A DNA stretch of 25,012 nucleotides from Gallionella sp. (lineage in GTDB: Bacteria; Pseudomonadota; Gammaproteobacteria; Burkholderiales; Gallionellaceae), in the NCBI GenBank assembly GCA_023229845.1, contig JALNYK010000038.1, positions 338 through 25,349 on the forward strand, given 5' to 3'. Positions 1 through 10,510 of the stretch are shown here, in pieces (position 1 is the stretch's first letter; each line of letters starts with the position of its first letter). The notes beneath the pieces are model-generated. The model had not been told where the DNA came from and ran no database searches. It worked only from the letters and a program-made list of their open reading frames with translations. A program made the position numbers and the translations under genes.

Positions 1-40
1 GCGACATCACCCGAGATTTTGTACTATTTCGGAAAAACAA

Positions 41-66
41 AGGCACGCCTCGGCGTGCCTTGTTTG
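41..66 (-). terminator. Hairpin terminator downstream of the PilZ gene
   Basis: A perfect 9-bp stem (41-49 with 52-60) closes on a 2-base centre, so the actual loop would open a little wider. Both sides carry A- or T-rich flanks, so it can work as a Rho-independent terminator in either direction. It lies 22 bp past the stop of the minus-strand PilZ gene. The stem sequence is almost the same as the hairpin at 513-542. Confidence 0.7.
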
Positions 67-87
67 TTTCCGGGCTATGTTATTTGT

Positions 88-396
88 TCACCAGAAGGCT
101 TGCAGAATAGAGGGGCTGGTCAGCTTGATGCCTATGGTATAGCCGCCGGGATTGGCGGGGGGCGCGTTCCAGATGACAGTGCCGTTCAGTTTGAGGTCGA
201 TACCATTGGCCTGGTAGCAGATCACCACGTTCTCACCTATGTTCACCGGGGAATTGAGTCGCAATCGTATGCCCGTATTAGATACGTCGATCACTTCAAA
301 GACAGGATGGCTGTAATTGCCGGCCAGAACTTGCAGTTTGCCTTTGGGTTGCCGGGTAGATGGCGATCTATCTTCCTTGCGCTTTTCCGGATACAT
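88..396 (-). CDS. PilZ-domain protein, probable cyclic-di-GMP receptor
   Basis: This 102-residue protein is essentially one PilZ domain. PilZ domains bind cyclic di-GMP and pass the signal to partners controlling motility, exopolysaccharide or secretion. An Arg-rich N-terminus (KRKEDRSPSTR, residues 5-15) is followed by the DVSNTGIRL segment, which fits the D-x-S-x-x-G signature, then beta-strands ending in GYTIGIKL. I chose the ATG at 396 because GGAGG lies 8 bases upstream; an in-frame TTG at 411 would add five residues but overlaps that ribosome site. The gene stands alone between two hairpin terminators. A 7-bp inverted repeat (417-423 with 437-443) lies in its leader. No promoter is convincing. 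It is not the short PilZ gene usually found beside holB. The family call is firm; the partner is unknown. Confidence 0.82.
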   Translation of the reverse strand: MYPEKRKEDRSPSTRQPKGKLQVLAGNYSHPVFEVIDVSNTGIRLRLNSPVNIGENVVICYQANGIDLKLNGTVIWNAPPANPGGYTIGIKLTSPSILQAFW

Positions 397-512
397 GAGC
401 CTGCCCTCCAATTCGAGGCCGCATTTTCTGCCTGACTGCGGCCAAGAGCAAGGGCGAATTCATTGCAGCAACCGGAAGTTGATGCAATCCGTATTGTTTT
501 CGGGGCACCAAA

Positions 513-545
513 AACAAAGGCACGCCTGAGCGTGCCTTTGTTCGT
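513..545 (-). terminator. Rho-independent terminator of rhlE
   Basis: A perfect 13-bp stem (513-525 with 530-542) has a 4-base loop, with a run of A's on the + strand side that becomes the U-tract on the minus strand. It lies about 20 bp past the rhlE stop. It shares its AACAAAGGCACGC core with the hairpin at 41-60. Confidence 0.85.
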
Positions 546-562
546 TTACAGCTACAGCTTAC

Positions 563-2134
<1,572 letters not shown>

Positions 2135-2319
2135 GTTGCTTTCCTTATGAAAAAGGTAAGCGCAGGCAGAAAACTACACCTTGTATATATAGGGTGACAG
2201 ATTAACCGGCGCATAAAACATCGTTGCTAACCGGGAAACCCGCAGAAGATCTGGGAGTTCTTTAGACAGGCGCGAATCGAAATGCGCGCGAGAGATAGGT
2301 CAGATAACGATGAACCAAT

Positions 2320-2374
2320 GCCGCAATGGTTGCGGCAAGGCGCGCATTATACGGACGGAAAAAATAAAAGCCAG
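2320..2374 (-). promoter_or_regulatory. Candidate rhlE promoter with 5'-end stem-loop
   Basis: On the minus strand a perfect TATAAT (2346-2351) is followed by a GC-rich discriminator. The -35 is weak (CTGGCT at 2369-2374, 17-bp spacer). A start near 2339 would give a 5' leader of about 205 nt. The first transcribed bases would form a perfect 7-bp stem-loop (2320-2326 with 2330-2336). A second, weaker TATATA box exists near 2185-2190 without a -35, so the start site is not certain. Confidence 0.45.
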
Positions 2375-2407
2375 CAGTATTTTAATTGCGCAGTGTCTCG
2401 CGATATC

Positions 2408-2438
2408 CCTATTGAAAATAGCTGGGCCATCCCCAGAT
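2408..2438 (+). promoter_or_regulatory. Heat-shock (sigma-32) type promoter of htpG
   Basis: CCTATTGAAA (TTGAAA at 2412-2417) is followed after exactly 13 bases by CCCCAGAT (2431-2438). This closely fits the sigma-32 pattern CTTGAAA-N13-15-CCCCATnT. Transcription would begin near 2445, about 40 nt before the htpG ATG. Hsp90 genes of proteobacteria are classical sigma-32 targets. Confidence 0.7.
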
Positions 2439-2482
2439 ACGGGGCTGCCTTTTTACTAACCCGTTAACTCCATGGAGACAAC

Positions 2483-4384
2483 ATGACTGACAGTGCTACC
2501 GCCAACCGCGAAACTCTGGGCTTCCAGACTGAAGTTAAACAGTTGTTGCAGTTGATGATCCATTCGCTGTATTCCAATCGCGAAATCTTCCTGCGCGAAC
2601 TGGTTTCCAACGCCTCCGACGCCTGCGACAAGCTGCGCTTCGAGGGGCTGCACAATGCGGCATTGTTCGAGAACGAATCCGATTTGAACATCCGCATCGC
2701 CTACGACAAGGCGGCGCGCACGCTGACCATAGCCGACAACGGCATCGGCATGAGCCGCGACGAGGTCATCAACAATCTCGGCACCATCGCGAAGTCCGGC
2801 ACGCGCGAATTTTTCAGCAAGCTGTCCGGCGATCAGCAGAAGGACGCGAACCTGATCGGCCAGTTCGGCGTGGGTTTCTATTCCGCGTTCATTGTCGCGG
2901 ATAAGGTCACGGTGACGACGCGCCGCGCGGGCGAGAACGCCGATCAGGGCGTGCGCTGGGAATCGGACGGCGGCGGCGAATTTTCCATCGAGATGCTGGA
3001 CCGCGCCGCGCGCGGCACCGAGATCACGCTGCACCTGCGCGAAGATCAGGATGACCTGCTCGACGGCCATCGCCTGCGCGGCATCGTGCGCAAGTATTCC
3101 AACCACATCGTCCAGCCCATCGTGATGTTCAAGGAAGAGTGGAAGGACGGCAAGCAGGAGATCACCAGCGAAGAAGAGACGGTGAACCAGGCCTCCGCAC
3201 TTTGGGCTCGCAGCAAGAACGACATCACCGACGAGCAATATAAAGAGTTCTACAAACATGTCGGCCACGACTTCGACGATCCGCTGGCGTGGAGCCATGC
3301 GCGCGTCGAAGGCCGTCAGGAATACACGCAGTTGCTGTATGTCCCGGCGCGCGCGCCGTTCGACCTGTGGGACCGCAACGCGCGTCACGGCATCAAGCTC
3401 TACGTGCGCCGCGTGTTCATCATGGACGATGCTGAACAACTGATGCCGCAATACCTGCGCTTCGTGCGCGGGGTGGTCGATTCCGCCGACCTGCCGCTGA
3501 ACGTGTCGCGCGAAATTTTGCAAGAGTCCAAGGACATCGAGGCGATCCGCAAAGGCTGCACCGGCAAGGTGCTGGGCCTGTTGTCCGACATGGCAGAGAA
3601 CGACAAAGAGAAGTATGCGCAGTTCTGGGCTGCGTTCGGCAAGGTCTTGAAGGAAGGTATAGGCGAAGACTTCGGCAACAAGGACAAAATCGCCGGTCTG
3701 TTGCGCTTCGCTTCGACCAACGCCGACACGCCGGAAGAGACCGTGTCGTTGGCGGATTACATCGGTCGCATGAAGGATGGCCAAGAGAAGATTTACTACG
3801 TCACCGCCGACACCTTCAACGCCGCGAAGAACAGCCCGCATCTGGAAGTGTTCCGCAAGAAGGGTATTGAAGTGTTACTGCTGTCCGACCGCGTGGACGA
3901 ATGGGCGCTGAGCTACCTGACCGAATTCGACGGCAAGCAACTGGCTTCGGTCGCGAAGGGCGGTCTGGATCTGGGCAAGCTGGAAGACGAGAAAGAGAAG
4001 GAAGCGCAACAGAAGGAAGCGGACGAGTTCAAGCCGCTGACCGACAGGATCAAGACCAGTCTTGCCGAGCGCGTCAAGGAGGTGCGCGTCACGCATCGCC
4101 TGACCGAGAGCCCCGCCTGTCTGGTGGCCGACGAGCGCGACATGAGCGGCAACCTCGCGCGCCTTCTAAAGGCCGCAGGGCAGAACGCACCGGCTTCGCA
4201 ACCCATCCTCGAAATCAATCCGCAGCATCCGGTGGTCCTGCGATTGAGGAGCGAAGAGAAACGCTTCGACGACTGGGCCGCGGTGCTGTTCGACCAAGCC
4301 TTGCTGGCCGAAGGCGGGCAGCTCGACGACCCGGCGACCTTTGTGAAGCGTATCAATCAGTTGATGATGGAAATGGGTAGCTGA
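2483..4384 (+). CDS. htpG: Molecular chaperone HtpG (bacterial Hsp90)
   Basis: A 633-residue Hsp90, the ATP-driven cytosolic dimeric chaperone that remodels client proteins with DnaK. The N-terminal GHKL ATPase domain shows the catalytic Glu in EIFLREL (34-40), the N-box NASDACDKLRF (43-53), DNGIGM (85-90), the ATP lid with GQFGVGFYSAF (126-136), and GTEITLH (178-184). The middle domain carries the conserved FDLWDRN and PLNVSREILQES segments, and the C-terminal dimerisation domain runs to the end. Length matches the family (about 620-640). GGAGA lies 4 bases before the ATG. It is transcribed from a sigma-32-like promoter, divergent from rhlE. A palindrome rather than a classical U-tract terminator follows it. 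Confidence 0.97.
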   Translation: MTDSATANRETLGFQTEVKQLLQLMIHSLYSNREIFLRELVSNASDACDKLRFEGLHNAALFENESDLNIRIAYDKAARTLTIADNGIGMSRDEVINNLGTIAKSGTREFFSKLSGDQQKDANLIGQFGVGFYSAFIVADKVTVTTRRAGENADQGVRWESDGGGEFSIEMLDRAARGTEITLHLREDQDDLLDGHRLRGIVRKYSNHIVQPIVMFKEEWKDGKQEITSEEETVNQASALWARSKNDITDEQYKEFYKHVGHDFDDPLAWSHARVEGRQEYTQLLYVPARAPFDLWDRNARHGIKLYVRRVFIMDDAEQLMPQYLRFVRGVVDSADLPLNVSREILQESKDIEAIRKGCTGKVLGLLSDMAENDKEKYAQFWAAFGKVLKEGIGEDFGNKDKIAGLLRFASTNADTPEETVSLADYIGRMKDGQEKIYYVTADTFNAAKNSPHLEVFRKKGIEVLLLSDRVDEWALSYLTEFDGKQLASVAKGGLDLGKLEDEKEKEAQQKEADEFKPLTDRIKTSLAERVKEVRVTHRLTESPACLVADERDMSGNLARLLKAAGQNAPASQPILEINPQHPVVLRLRSEEKRFDDWAAVLFDQALLAEGGQLDDPATFVKRINQLMMEMGS

Positions 4385-4394
4385 TACTGCCGTA

Positions 4395-4416
4395 GGGGCA
4401 CGGCGCGCCGTGCCCC
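4395..4416. repeat. 22-bp perfect palindrome after htpG
   Basis: The 22 bases are fully self-complementary (GGGGCACGGCG and its reverse complement) with no spacer, and start 11 bp past the htpG stop. No U-run follows, so it may act as an RNA end structure but is more likely a dispersed repeat. Its arms match the outer arms of the larger element at 4598-4680. Confidence 0.7.
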
Positions 4417-4460
4417 GCAGTTGTTTCGGCAAGCCGTATTAATCCGGCTAATTCAAAAGC

Positions 4461-4584
4461 ACGTCATTCCGGCGAAGGCCGGAATCCAGTCGTTAAAATG
4501 TTCTGCGAAGCAGACAAAACCTGTTGTCCCGCTTGCGCGGGAGATTTCGAATCATCTGGATTCCGGCTTTCGCCGGAATGACGT
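4461..4584. repeat. REPIN-like paired inverted repeat (dRS3/REP-like ends)
   Basis: Two 29-bp arms (4461-4489 and 4556-4584) are inverted copies differing at one base. Each arm is itself a palindrome, ATTCCGGC-GAAG-GCCGGAAT. The 66-bp spacer holds another perfect 6-bp hairpin (4527-4532 with 4537-4542). Two REP-type palindromes in inverted orientation define a REPIN-like element. The arm resembles the ATTCC...GGAAT repeats dispersed in many proteobacteria (dRS3 in Neisseria). No transposase gene is present. Confidence 0.75.
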
Positions 4585-4597
4585 GGTTTACCGCTCC

Positions 4598-4680
4598 CTT
4601 GGGGGCACGGCGGTGTCAATTCCACATCCAGCTTGCTGGATAGTGGATTGCCTGACTTTGTTACGCCGTGTCCCTACAAG
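4598..4680. repeat. Nested palindromic element upstream of typA
   Basis: Outer arms (4598-4612 and 4664-4680) are inverted copies with a 2-base bulge and one mismatch. Inside, 4617-4650 folds into a long stem around ATCCAGC-TT-GCTGGAT with single-base bulges. It looks like a small non-coding MITE or REP element. It ends about 25 bp before the typA promoter. Confidence 0.6.
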
Positions 4681-4705
4681 TCTTTCCGGGTAGCAGCCCG
4701 TGTTG

Positions 4706-4714
4706 TGGTAGAAT
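4706..4714 (+). promoter_or_regulatory. Extended -10 promoter of typA
   Basis: TGG-TAGAAT is an extended -10 element followed by a GCGCGCC discriminator, with no good -35. The predicted start near 4721 gives a short leader of about 27 nt. The same motif form precedes nadE. Confidence 0.55.
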
Positions 4715-4747
4715 GCGCGCCCTTTGAACTTTGCAGGTAGCAGAACC

Positions 4748-6562
<1,815 letters not shown>

Positions 6563-6584
6563 TTTGTCAGTAAGCTTGAAGTAA

Positions 6585-6617
6585 AAAAAGGGATGCCGAG
6601 GCATCCCTTTTTGTTTG
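6585..6617 (+). terminator. Rho-independent terminator of typA
   Basis: A perfect 12-bp stem (6585-6596 with 6601-6612) has a 4-base loop and a T-rich tail, about 20 bp past the typA stop. It closes the housekeeping unit before the accessory region. Confidence 0.9.
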
Positions 6618-7028
6618 GGTGTCAGGCTTTTTTACTCGTGAGGAGAAGCCGGATTCCGTAGTTGGAAATGAGTAATGGGAGGAGCAGGGCGAAATATTTT
6701 GTGCGATAGTTTCGACTCTTTACTCTAATCAGATTTTGCTCGGTAGAGCGCTATCTGCTAGCACTGTCGGGGGTGTTTCTGCTAGTGTCGGATAAGTTCC
6801 CAAGTCCCAAGCCGCGTTATATTGCTGCGCAGAATCATTGATGTCTTGTCGCTTGTCCGCATGCGCGTGGGGCGTGCATGAAACAATGGGTCAAACGCGA
6901 AGAGTAGATTGAACGGGTGATGGGCGCGGTGAGGATGTATGGGGTACTTGGGGGCAGGGAAGTCGTTGCAGGAGATTGAGTGCTGGATTTGCCAGCATTG
7001 GATGCACCTAAAGCATAAGGGGGCAGTT
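6616..7028. other. Gene-poor 410-bp stretch at the island edge
   Basis: I see no credible gene here. Short open frames on both strands lack ribosome sites and family resemblance. An imperfect direct repeat is present: TCTGCTAG-CAC-TGTCGG (6754-6770) recurs as TCTGCTAGTGTCGG (6778-6791). The frame from an ATG at 6879 reads for some distance with two stops and could be decayed coding sequence, but I cannot name it. No tRNA, integrase or clear attachment site is visible. Confidence 0.5.
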
Positions 7029-7325
7029 ATGGAAAACATCATCATCGCGGCAATTAAGGAAAAGAAAGTTCTGTCGTTTACATACAGCGGACACGCTCGA
7101 ATAGTCGAGCCTCATGTATATGGAATAAACGAGGGGGCGCGTCAGTTACTTGGCTTTCAGATACGCGGTGGGAGTAGTAGCGGTGGCGCTCTCCCAGAGT
7201 GGAGACGTTTTAAAATCTCTGCGATGCAAAATTTACAGATATTGAATGAGTCCTTTCCTAGTCGTCGTGACTACCCATCTGGCAAACATAGCCATTGGGA
7301 TCGACAGATTCTGGTTGTTGAATAA
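7029..7325 (+). CDS. Small solo WYL-like domain protein
   Basis: A 98-residue protein. The pattern AIKEKKVLSFTYSGHARIVE (11-30), then a loop with GFQIRGG and SSGG, then WRRFKIS resembles a stand-alone WYL-type (Sm-fold-like) ligand-binding domain without the helix-turn-helix of the usual WYL regulators. In the larger family such domains sense nucleotides or nucleic acid and control defence genes. I chose the ATG at 7029, with AGGGGG 5 bases upstream; an earlier in-frame start at 6939 has no ribosome site and poor sequence. It lies 98 bp before the large PHP-ATPase gene in the same orientation, in the same AT-rich DNA, so it may regulate or sense for that gene. The WYL assignment rests on pattern only, and the function is unknown. 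Confidence 0.6.
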   Translation: MENIIIAAIKEKKVLSFTYSGHARIVEPHVYGINEGARQLLGFQIRGGSSSGGALPEWRRFKISAMQNLQILNESFPSRRDYPSGKHSHWDRQILVVE

Positions 7326-7423
7326 AGTTGGGCTATTCATTGCAACACTGGTGAGTTTGAAATTTTCTTGAAACGAGTTAGAAAACTCTCGTAAAAATAC
7401 GTTGGCGAAATTGGAGGATTTTA

Positions 7424-10400
7424 ATGAGCGCAATGCACAAAAAATTTGAACGTGGCTCCGAATGGAGGCGTTGGGATTTACACGTCCATACTCCTGCCAG
7501 CCATCTTGGAAATTCATTTTCTGGTGTTAATTGGCCGGACTATGTTGATGCGCTTGAGCGAGCTTCTAGCCGCCATCAAATAGCCGTAGTAGGCATAACG
7601 GACTACATGACAATTGATGGGTACGAAATTCTACGTGCTTATCAAAGGGCCTCTTTGAATCCACGTTTGGAGTCAGTATTGCTGATTCCAAACATTGAGT
7701 TTCGATGCTCCCCGCAAACAAAAGAAGGACAGGCTCTAAACATTCATCTGCTAGTCAACGTTAATGAAGATGATCACATTGACAGAATCAAACGGTCGCT
7801 AAGAAATCTCAGGGTGCCATACAACAAGCAAACATACGGCTGTATTAAGGAAGAACTCATTGATTTTGCCAGGGCGCAAAATCCAAAGCTTGACGATGAT
7901 GCCGCATATAAGTTTGGTATTGAGCAGTTTAAGCCTTCTCATTCCGATATTTTTGCTTGGTTGGACGCAGATGGATGGTTGAAGGCGAATAGTATTGTTG
8001 GAGTAGCCAATGGAAAAGATGGAATAAGTGGTTTGCCACTGGATAGCTTTGCGGCAACACGAGATGAACTTCTTAGACGATCCGACTTTGTGTTCAGCGG
8101 TAATCCTACCGACAGATTACATTACCTTGGGCTGAAACCGAGCGTGCCTGCTGAGGAGATCAGACGACAATACAACTCACTCAAGCCGTGTTTTCATGGT
8201 TCTGATGCGCATGCCGTTGATAAACTTTTTGAGCCAGATTTAAAACGATATTGTTGGGTTAAGGCTGACCCAACATTTCTTGGTTTGCTTCAAACAATTA
8301 AGGAGCCTGTCGAGCGCACCTACATCGGAGATGTTCCCCAAAAACTCGTCGAAGTGGCAGGTCAAAGAACGTTCTTTATTGATCATGTTGAAGTGCAAAA
8401 AGATGGGGGCAGCCAACTCGAAGCAAAATGGTTAGATAAAGTTAGTGTGCCGCTCAATAGTGACCTTGTTGCAATTATTGGGAATAAGGGCAGTGGTAAA
8501 AGTGCCCTTGCAGATGTGATCGCATTGCTTGGTAACTCAATGTCGGGTAGCAAGTTCTCGTTTCTGAAAAAGGACAGATTTCGGGGTAAGTCGGGTGAGC
8601 CAGCAAAGCAATTTTCGGGAACTATTTCTTGGTTAAGTGGCGCTAACGTTACACGAAATCTTAACTCCGACCCAGATGCAGGGAGTGTCGAACATGTCCG
8701 TTATATTCCGCAAGGTCGTTTTGAGGATCTTTGCAATGACCACATTTCTGCGAAATCGAATCTGTTTCAGATAGAACTCCAAAATGTCATTTTTGATCAT
8801 GCAAGTGATGAAATACGTTTAGGGGCGCTTAATTTTGAGCAACTGGTCGAAAGACAGGAAGGAGGGTTTCGTGATCAGTTGATCGAGTATCGAAAGGAAC
8901 TTACCAAAGTAAACCGCGATATTGAAAGCCTCGAAGCACAAAGTCAGCCACAAGTAAGGCGCTCATTGGATGAGCTCCTTGAGTTAAAAAAGAAGCAAAT
9001 TGAAGAACACAATGCAATAAAACCAGTGCCCCGGCCTAAACCATCTGAACAATTGTCACCAGAGCAACAGGGCGTTGCGACAAATCTGGAAACTCTTGCG
9101 CAGCAGATAAAAAATATTGGGGAAAAGGCAATCGCTGATTCAGCAGCTGTGTCCTTAATTGCATCCAAGCGAAAAGCTGCGCAGTCAGTTCGTGACAGAG
9201 TTAGATTGCTTGAGCGCCAAGTTGCGCAGTTTCAAGTGGAAACAGAATCTGATTTCCAAAATTTGGGTTTGAAACTAAATGAAGTGTTGCAGTTTTCTAC
9301 CAAGCTTGAAGCTTTAGAAAAGTTAGAGTCGGACTGGGATGTGCAGCACCAGACACTGGTTGCAGCTAAGGCGGCCAGTGCAATTGAATCTGAAAAACTG
9401 CTCAATGAGCAGGCCGTGTTAAAGACGAAATTAAATCAACCCCAGCTTGAGTACCAGCAGAATTTGAAGGCGCTTGAGTTGTGGTCTGCAAAATTACAGG
9501 AACTGACTGGAGTGGCGGATGCGCCGGAGTCACTAAGTGGGATAAATCAACGAATATCTCAACTTGATGAGTTGCCGCAGCTCCTCGTGGCTAAAAGAGC
9601 AAGACGCAAAGAGCTGTCTGGTGAAATATTTGGAGCACTTGAGGCGCAACGCGCAGCTCGTGAGCGTTTGTTTAAGCCAGTTCAGGAATTGATTCAAGGC
9701 AATAAACTTATCCGAGATGAATATCGACTCCAGTTTCAAGCGACGCTTGGGGGATCTACAGACGTATTGTCGTCAGAGTTGTTTGATCAAATTAAGGTGA
9801 CCTCTGGAGAATTTAATGGCGTGGACGAAAGTTACGCAACAGTTCGACGTTTGTCCGAGCAGTATGATTTGAGCAAAAAAGAAGATGTTCTAACGTTCGT
9901 TGATGTCTTGGATGAAAAAATAAAAAATGCTGCATCAAAGGGAAATCAAAGCGCAATCGGGATAACCCAAATTCTCCGCAAAGATCGTCAATCAAGTGTC
10001 GTCTATGACTTGCTTTATGGGTTGAGTTATTTGGAACCTCGTTACACTTTATTGTTTCAAGATGCGCATATTGAACAGCTTTCTCCTGGGCAGCGAGGCG
10101 CTCTTTTACTGATTTTCTATTTGCTGGTGGATAAAGGTCGGTATCCAATTATTCTTGATCAACCGGAGGAAAACTTGGATAACGAGACGGTCGTAAGCCT
10201 TTTGGTTCCAGTATTGACTGAAGCGAAGAGAAAAAGGCAAATCATAATGGTCACGCACAACCCTAACCTTGCGGTTGTGTGTGATGCAGAGCAAGTGGTT
10301 TATGCAGACTTTAATCGGACTGACGGGTTTAAGATTTCGTATACATCCGGTTCTATTGAGAACCCCGAAATAAATGAGCATGTTGTGAATGTGCTTGAAG

Positions 10401-10444
10401 GTACGAAGCCTGCGTTCAATAACCGACGTATAAAGTACCACTGA
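7424..10444 (+). CDS. TrlF-like PHP-domain / SMC-type ATPase
   Basis: A 1006-residue two-part protein. Residues 15-265 form a PHP phosphoesterase domain with what looks like a full metal-binding set: DLHVH (H20, H22), GITDY (D60), NIEF (E92), NIHLL (H108) and HGSDAH (D261, H263). Then comes an ABC/SMC-type ATPase split by a long coiled coil: Walker A GNKGSGKS (353-360), coiled coil about 470-760, signature LSPGQRG (886-892), Walker B IILDQPEENLDN (909-920), and H-loop VTHNP (943-947). This layout matches proteins I remember as TrlF-family AAA-like ATPases and recalls defence nucleases in which an SMC-like sensor controls an effector. The start is fixed by GGAGG 6 bases before the ATG. GC is clearly lower than in flanking genes (22 of 60 in 9901-9960 and in 10021-10080), which points to transfer. 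Nuclease activity is inferred, not shown. Confidence 0.85.
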   Translation: MSAMHKKFERGSEWRRWDLHVHTPASHLGNSFSGVNWPDYVDALERASSRHQIAVVGITDYMTIDGYEILRAYQRASLNPRLESVLLIPNIEFRCSPQTKEGQALNIHLLVNVNEDDHIDRIKRSLRNLRVPYNKQTYGCIKEELIDFARAQNPKLDDDAAYKFGIEQFKPSHSDIFAWLDADGWLKANSIVGVANGKDGISGLPLDSFAATRDELLRRSDFVFSGNPTDRLHYLGLKPSVPAEEIRRQYNSLKPCFHGSDAHAVDKLFEPDLKRYCWVKADPTFLGLLQTIKEPVERTYIGDVPQKLVEVAGQRTFFIDHVEVQKDGGSQLEAKWLDKVSVPLNSDLVAIIGNKGSGKSALADVIALLGNSMSGSKFSFLKKDRFRGKSGEPAKQFSGTISWLSGANVTRNLNSDPDAGSVEHVRYIPQGRFEDLCNDHISAKSNLFQIELQNVIFDHASDEIRLGALNFEQLVERQEGGFRDQLIEYRKELTKVNRDIESLEAQSQPQVRRSLDELLELKKKQIEEHNAIKPVPRPKPSEQLSPEQQGVATNLETLAQQIKNIGEKAIADSAAVSLIASKRKAAQSVRDRVRLLERQVAQFQVETESDFQNLGLKLNEVLQFSTKLEALEKLESDWDVQHQTLVAAKAASAIESEKLLNEQAVLKTKLNQPQLEYQQNLKALELWSAKLQELTGVADAPESLSGINQRISQLDELPQLLVAKRARRKELSGEIFGALEAQRAARERLFKPVQELIQGNKLIRDEYRLQFQATLGGSTDVLSSELFDQIKVTSGEFNGVDESYATVRRLSEQYDLSKKEDVLTFVDVLDEKIKNAASKGNQSAIGITQILRKDRQSSVVYDLLYGLSYLEPRYTLLFQDAHIEQLSPGQRGALLLIFYLLVDKGRYPIILDQPEENLDNETVVSLLVPVLTEAKRKRQIIMVTHNPNLAVVCDAEQVVYADFNRTDGFKISYTSGSIENPEINEHVVNVLEGTKPAFNNRRIKYH

Positions 10445-10452
10445 TGAAGCAT

Positions 10453-10472
10453 GGCTGAATTGAAATTCAGCC
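10453..10472 (+). terminator. Weak hairpin after the PHP-ATPase gene
   Basis: A perfect 8-bp stem (10453-10460 with 10465-10472) with a TGAA loop lies 8 bp past the stop. There is no U-run after it, so termination would be weak; it may only protect the mRNA end. Base composition returns to GC-rich soon after. Confidence 0.4.
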
Positions 10473-10510
10473 CACTCTGATGATGGTGATGCCACATCTC
10501 TTATACCTTT

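Noticed and set aside
2472..2486. Five-codon open frame ATG GAG ACA ACA TGA overlapping the htpG start
   Set aside because: It has no ribosome site of its own and lies on the htpG ribosome site; most likely chance.
2456..3841. A 461-codon open frame antisense to htpG
   Set aside because: It is a shadow of htpG; no family resemblance and no promoter or ribosome site.
6782..7045. An 87-codon minus-strand frame in the gap before the WYL-like gene
   Set aside because: No ribosome site, odd composition, and it overlaps the real start of the WYL-like gene.
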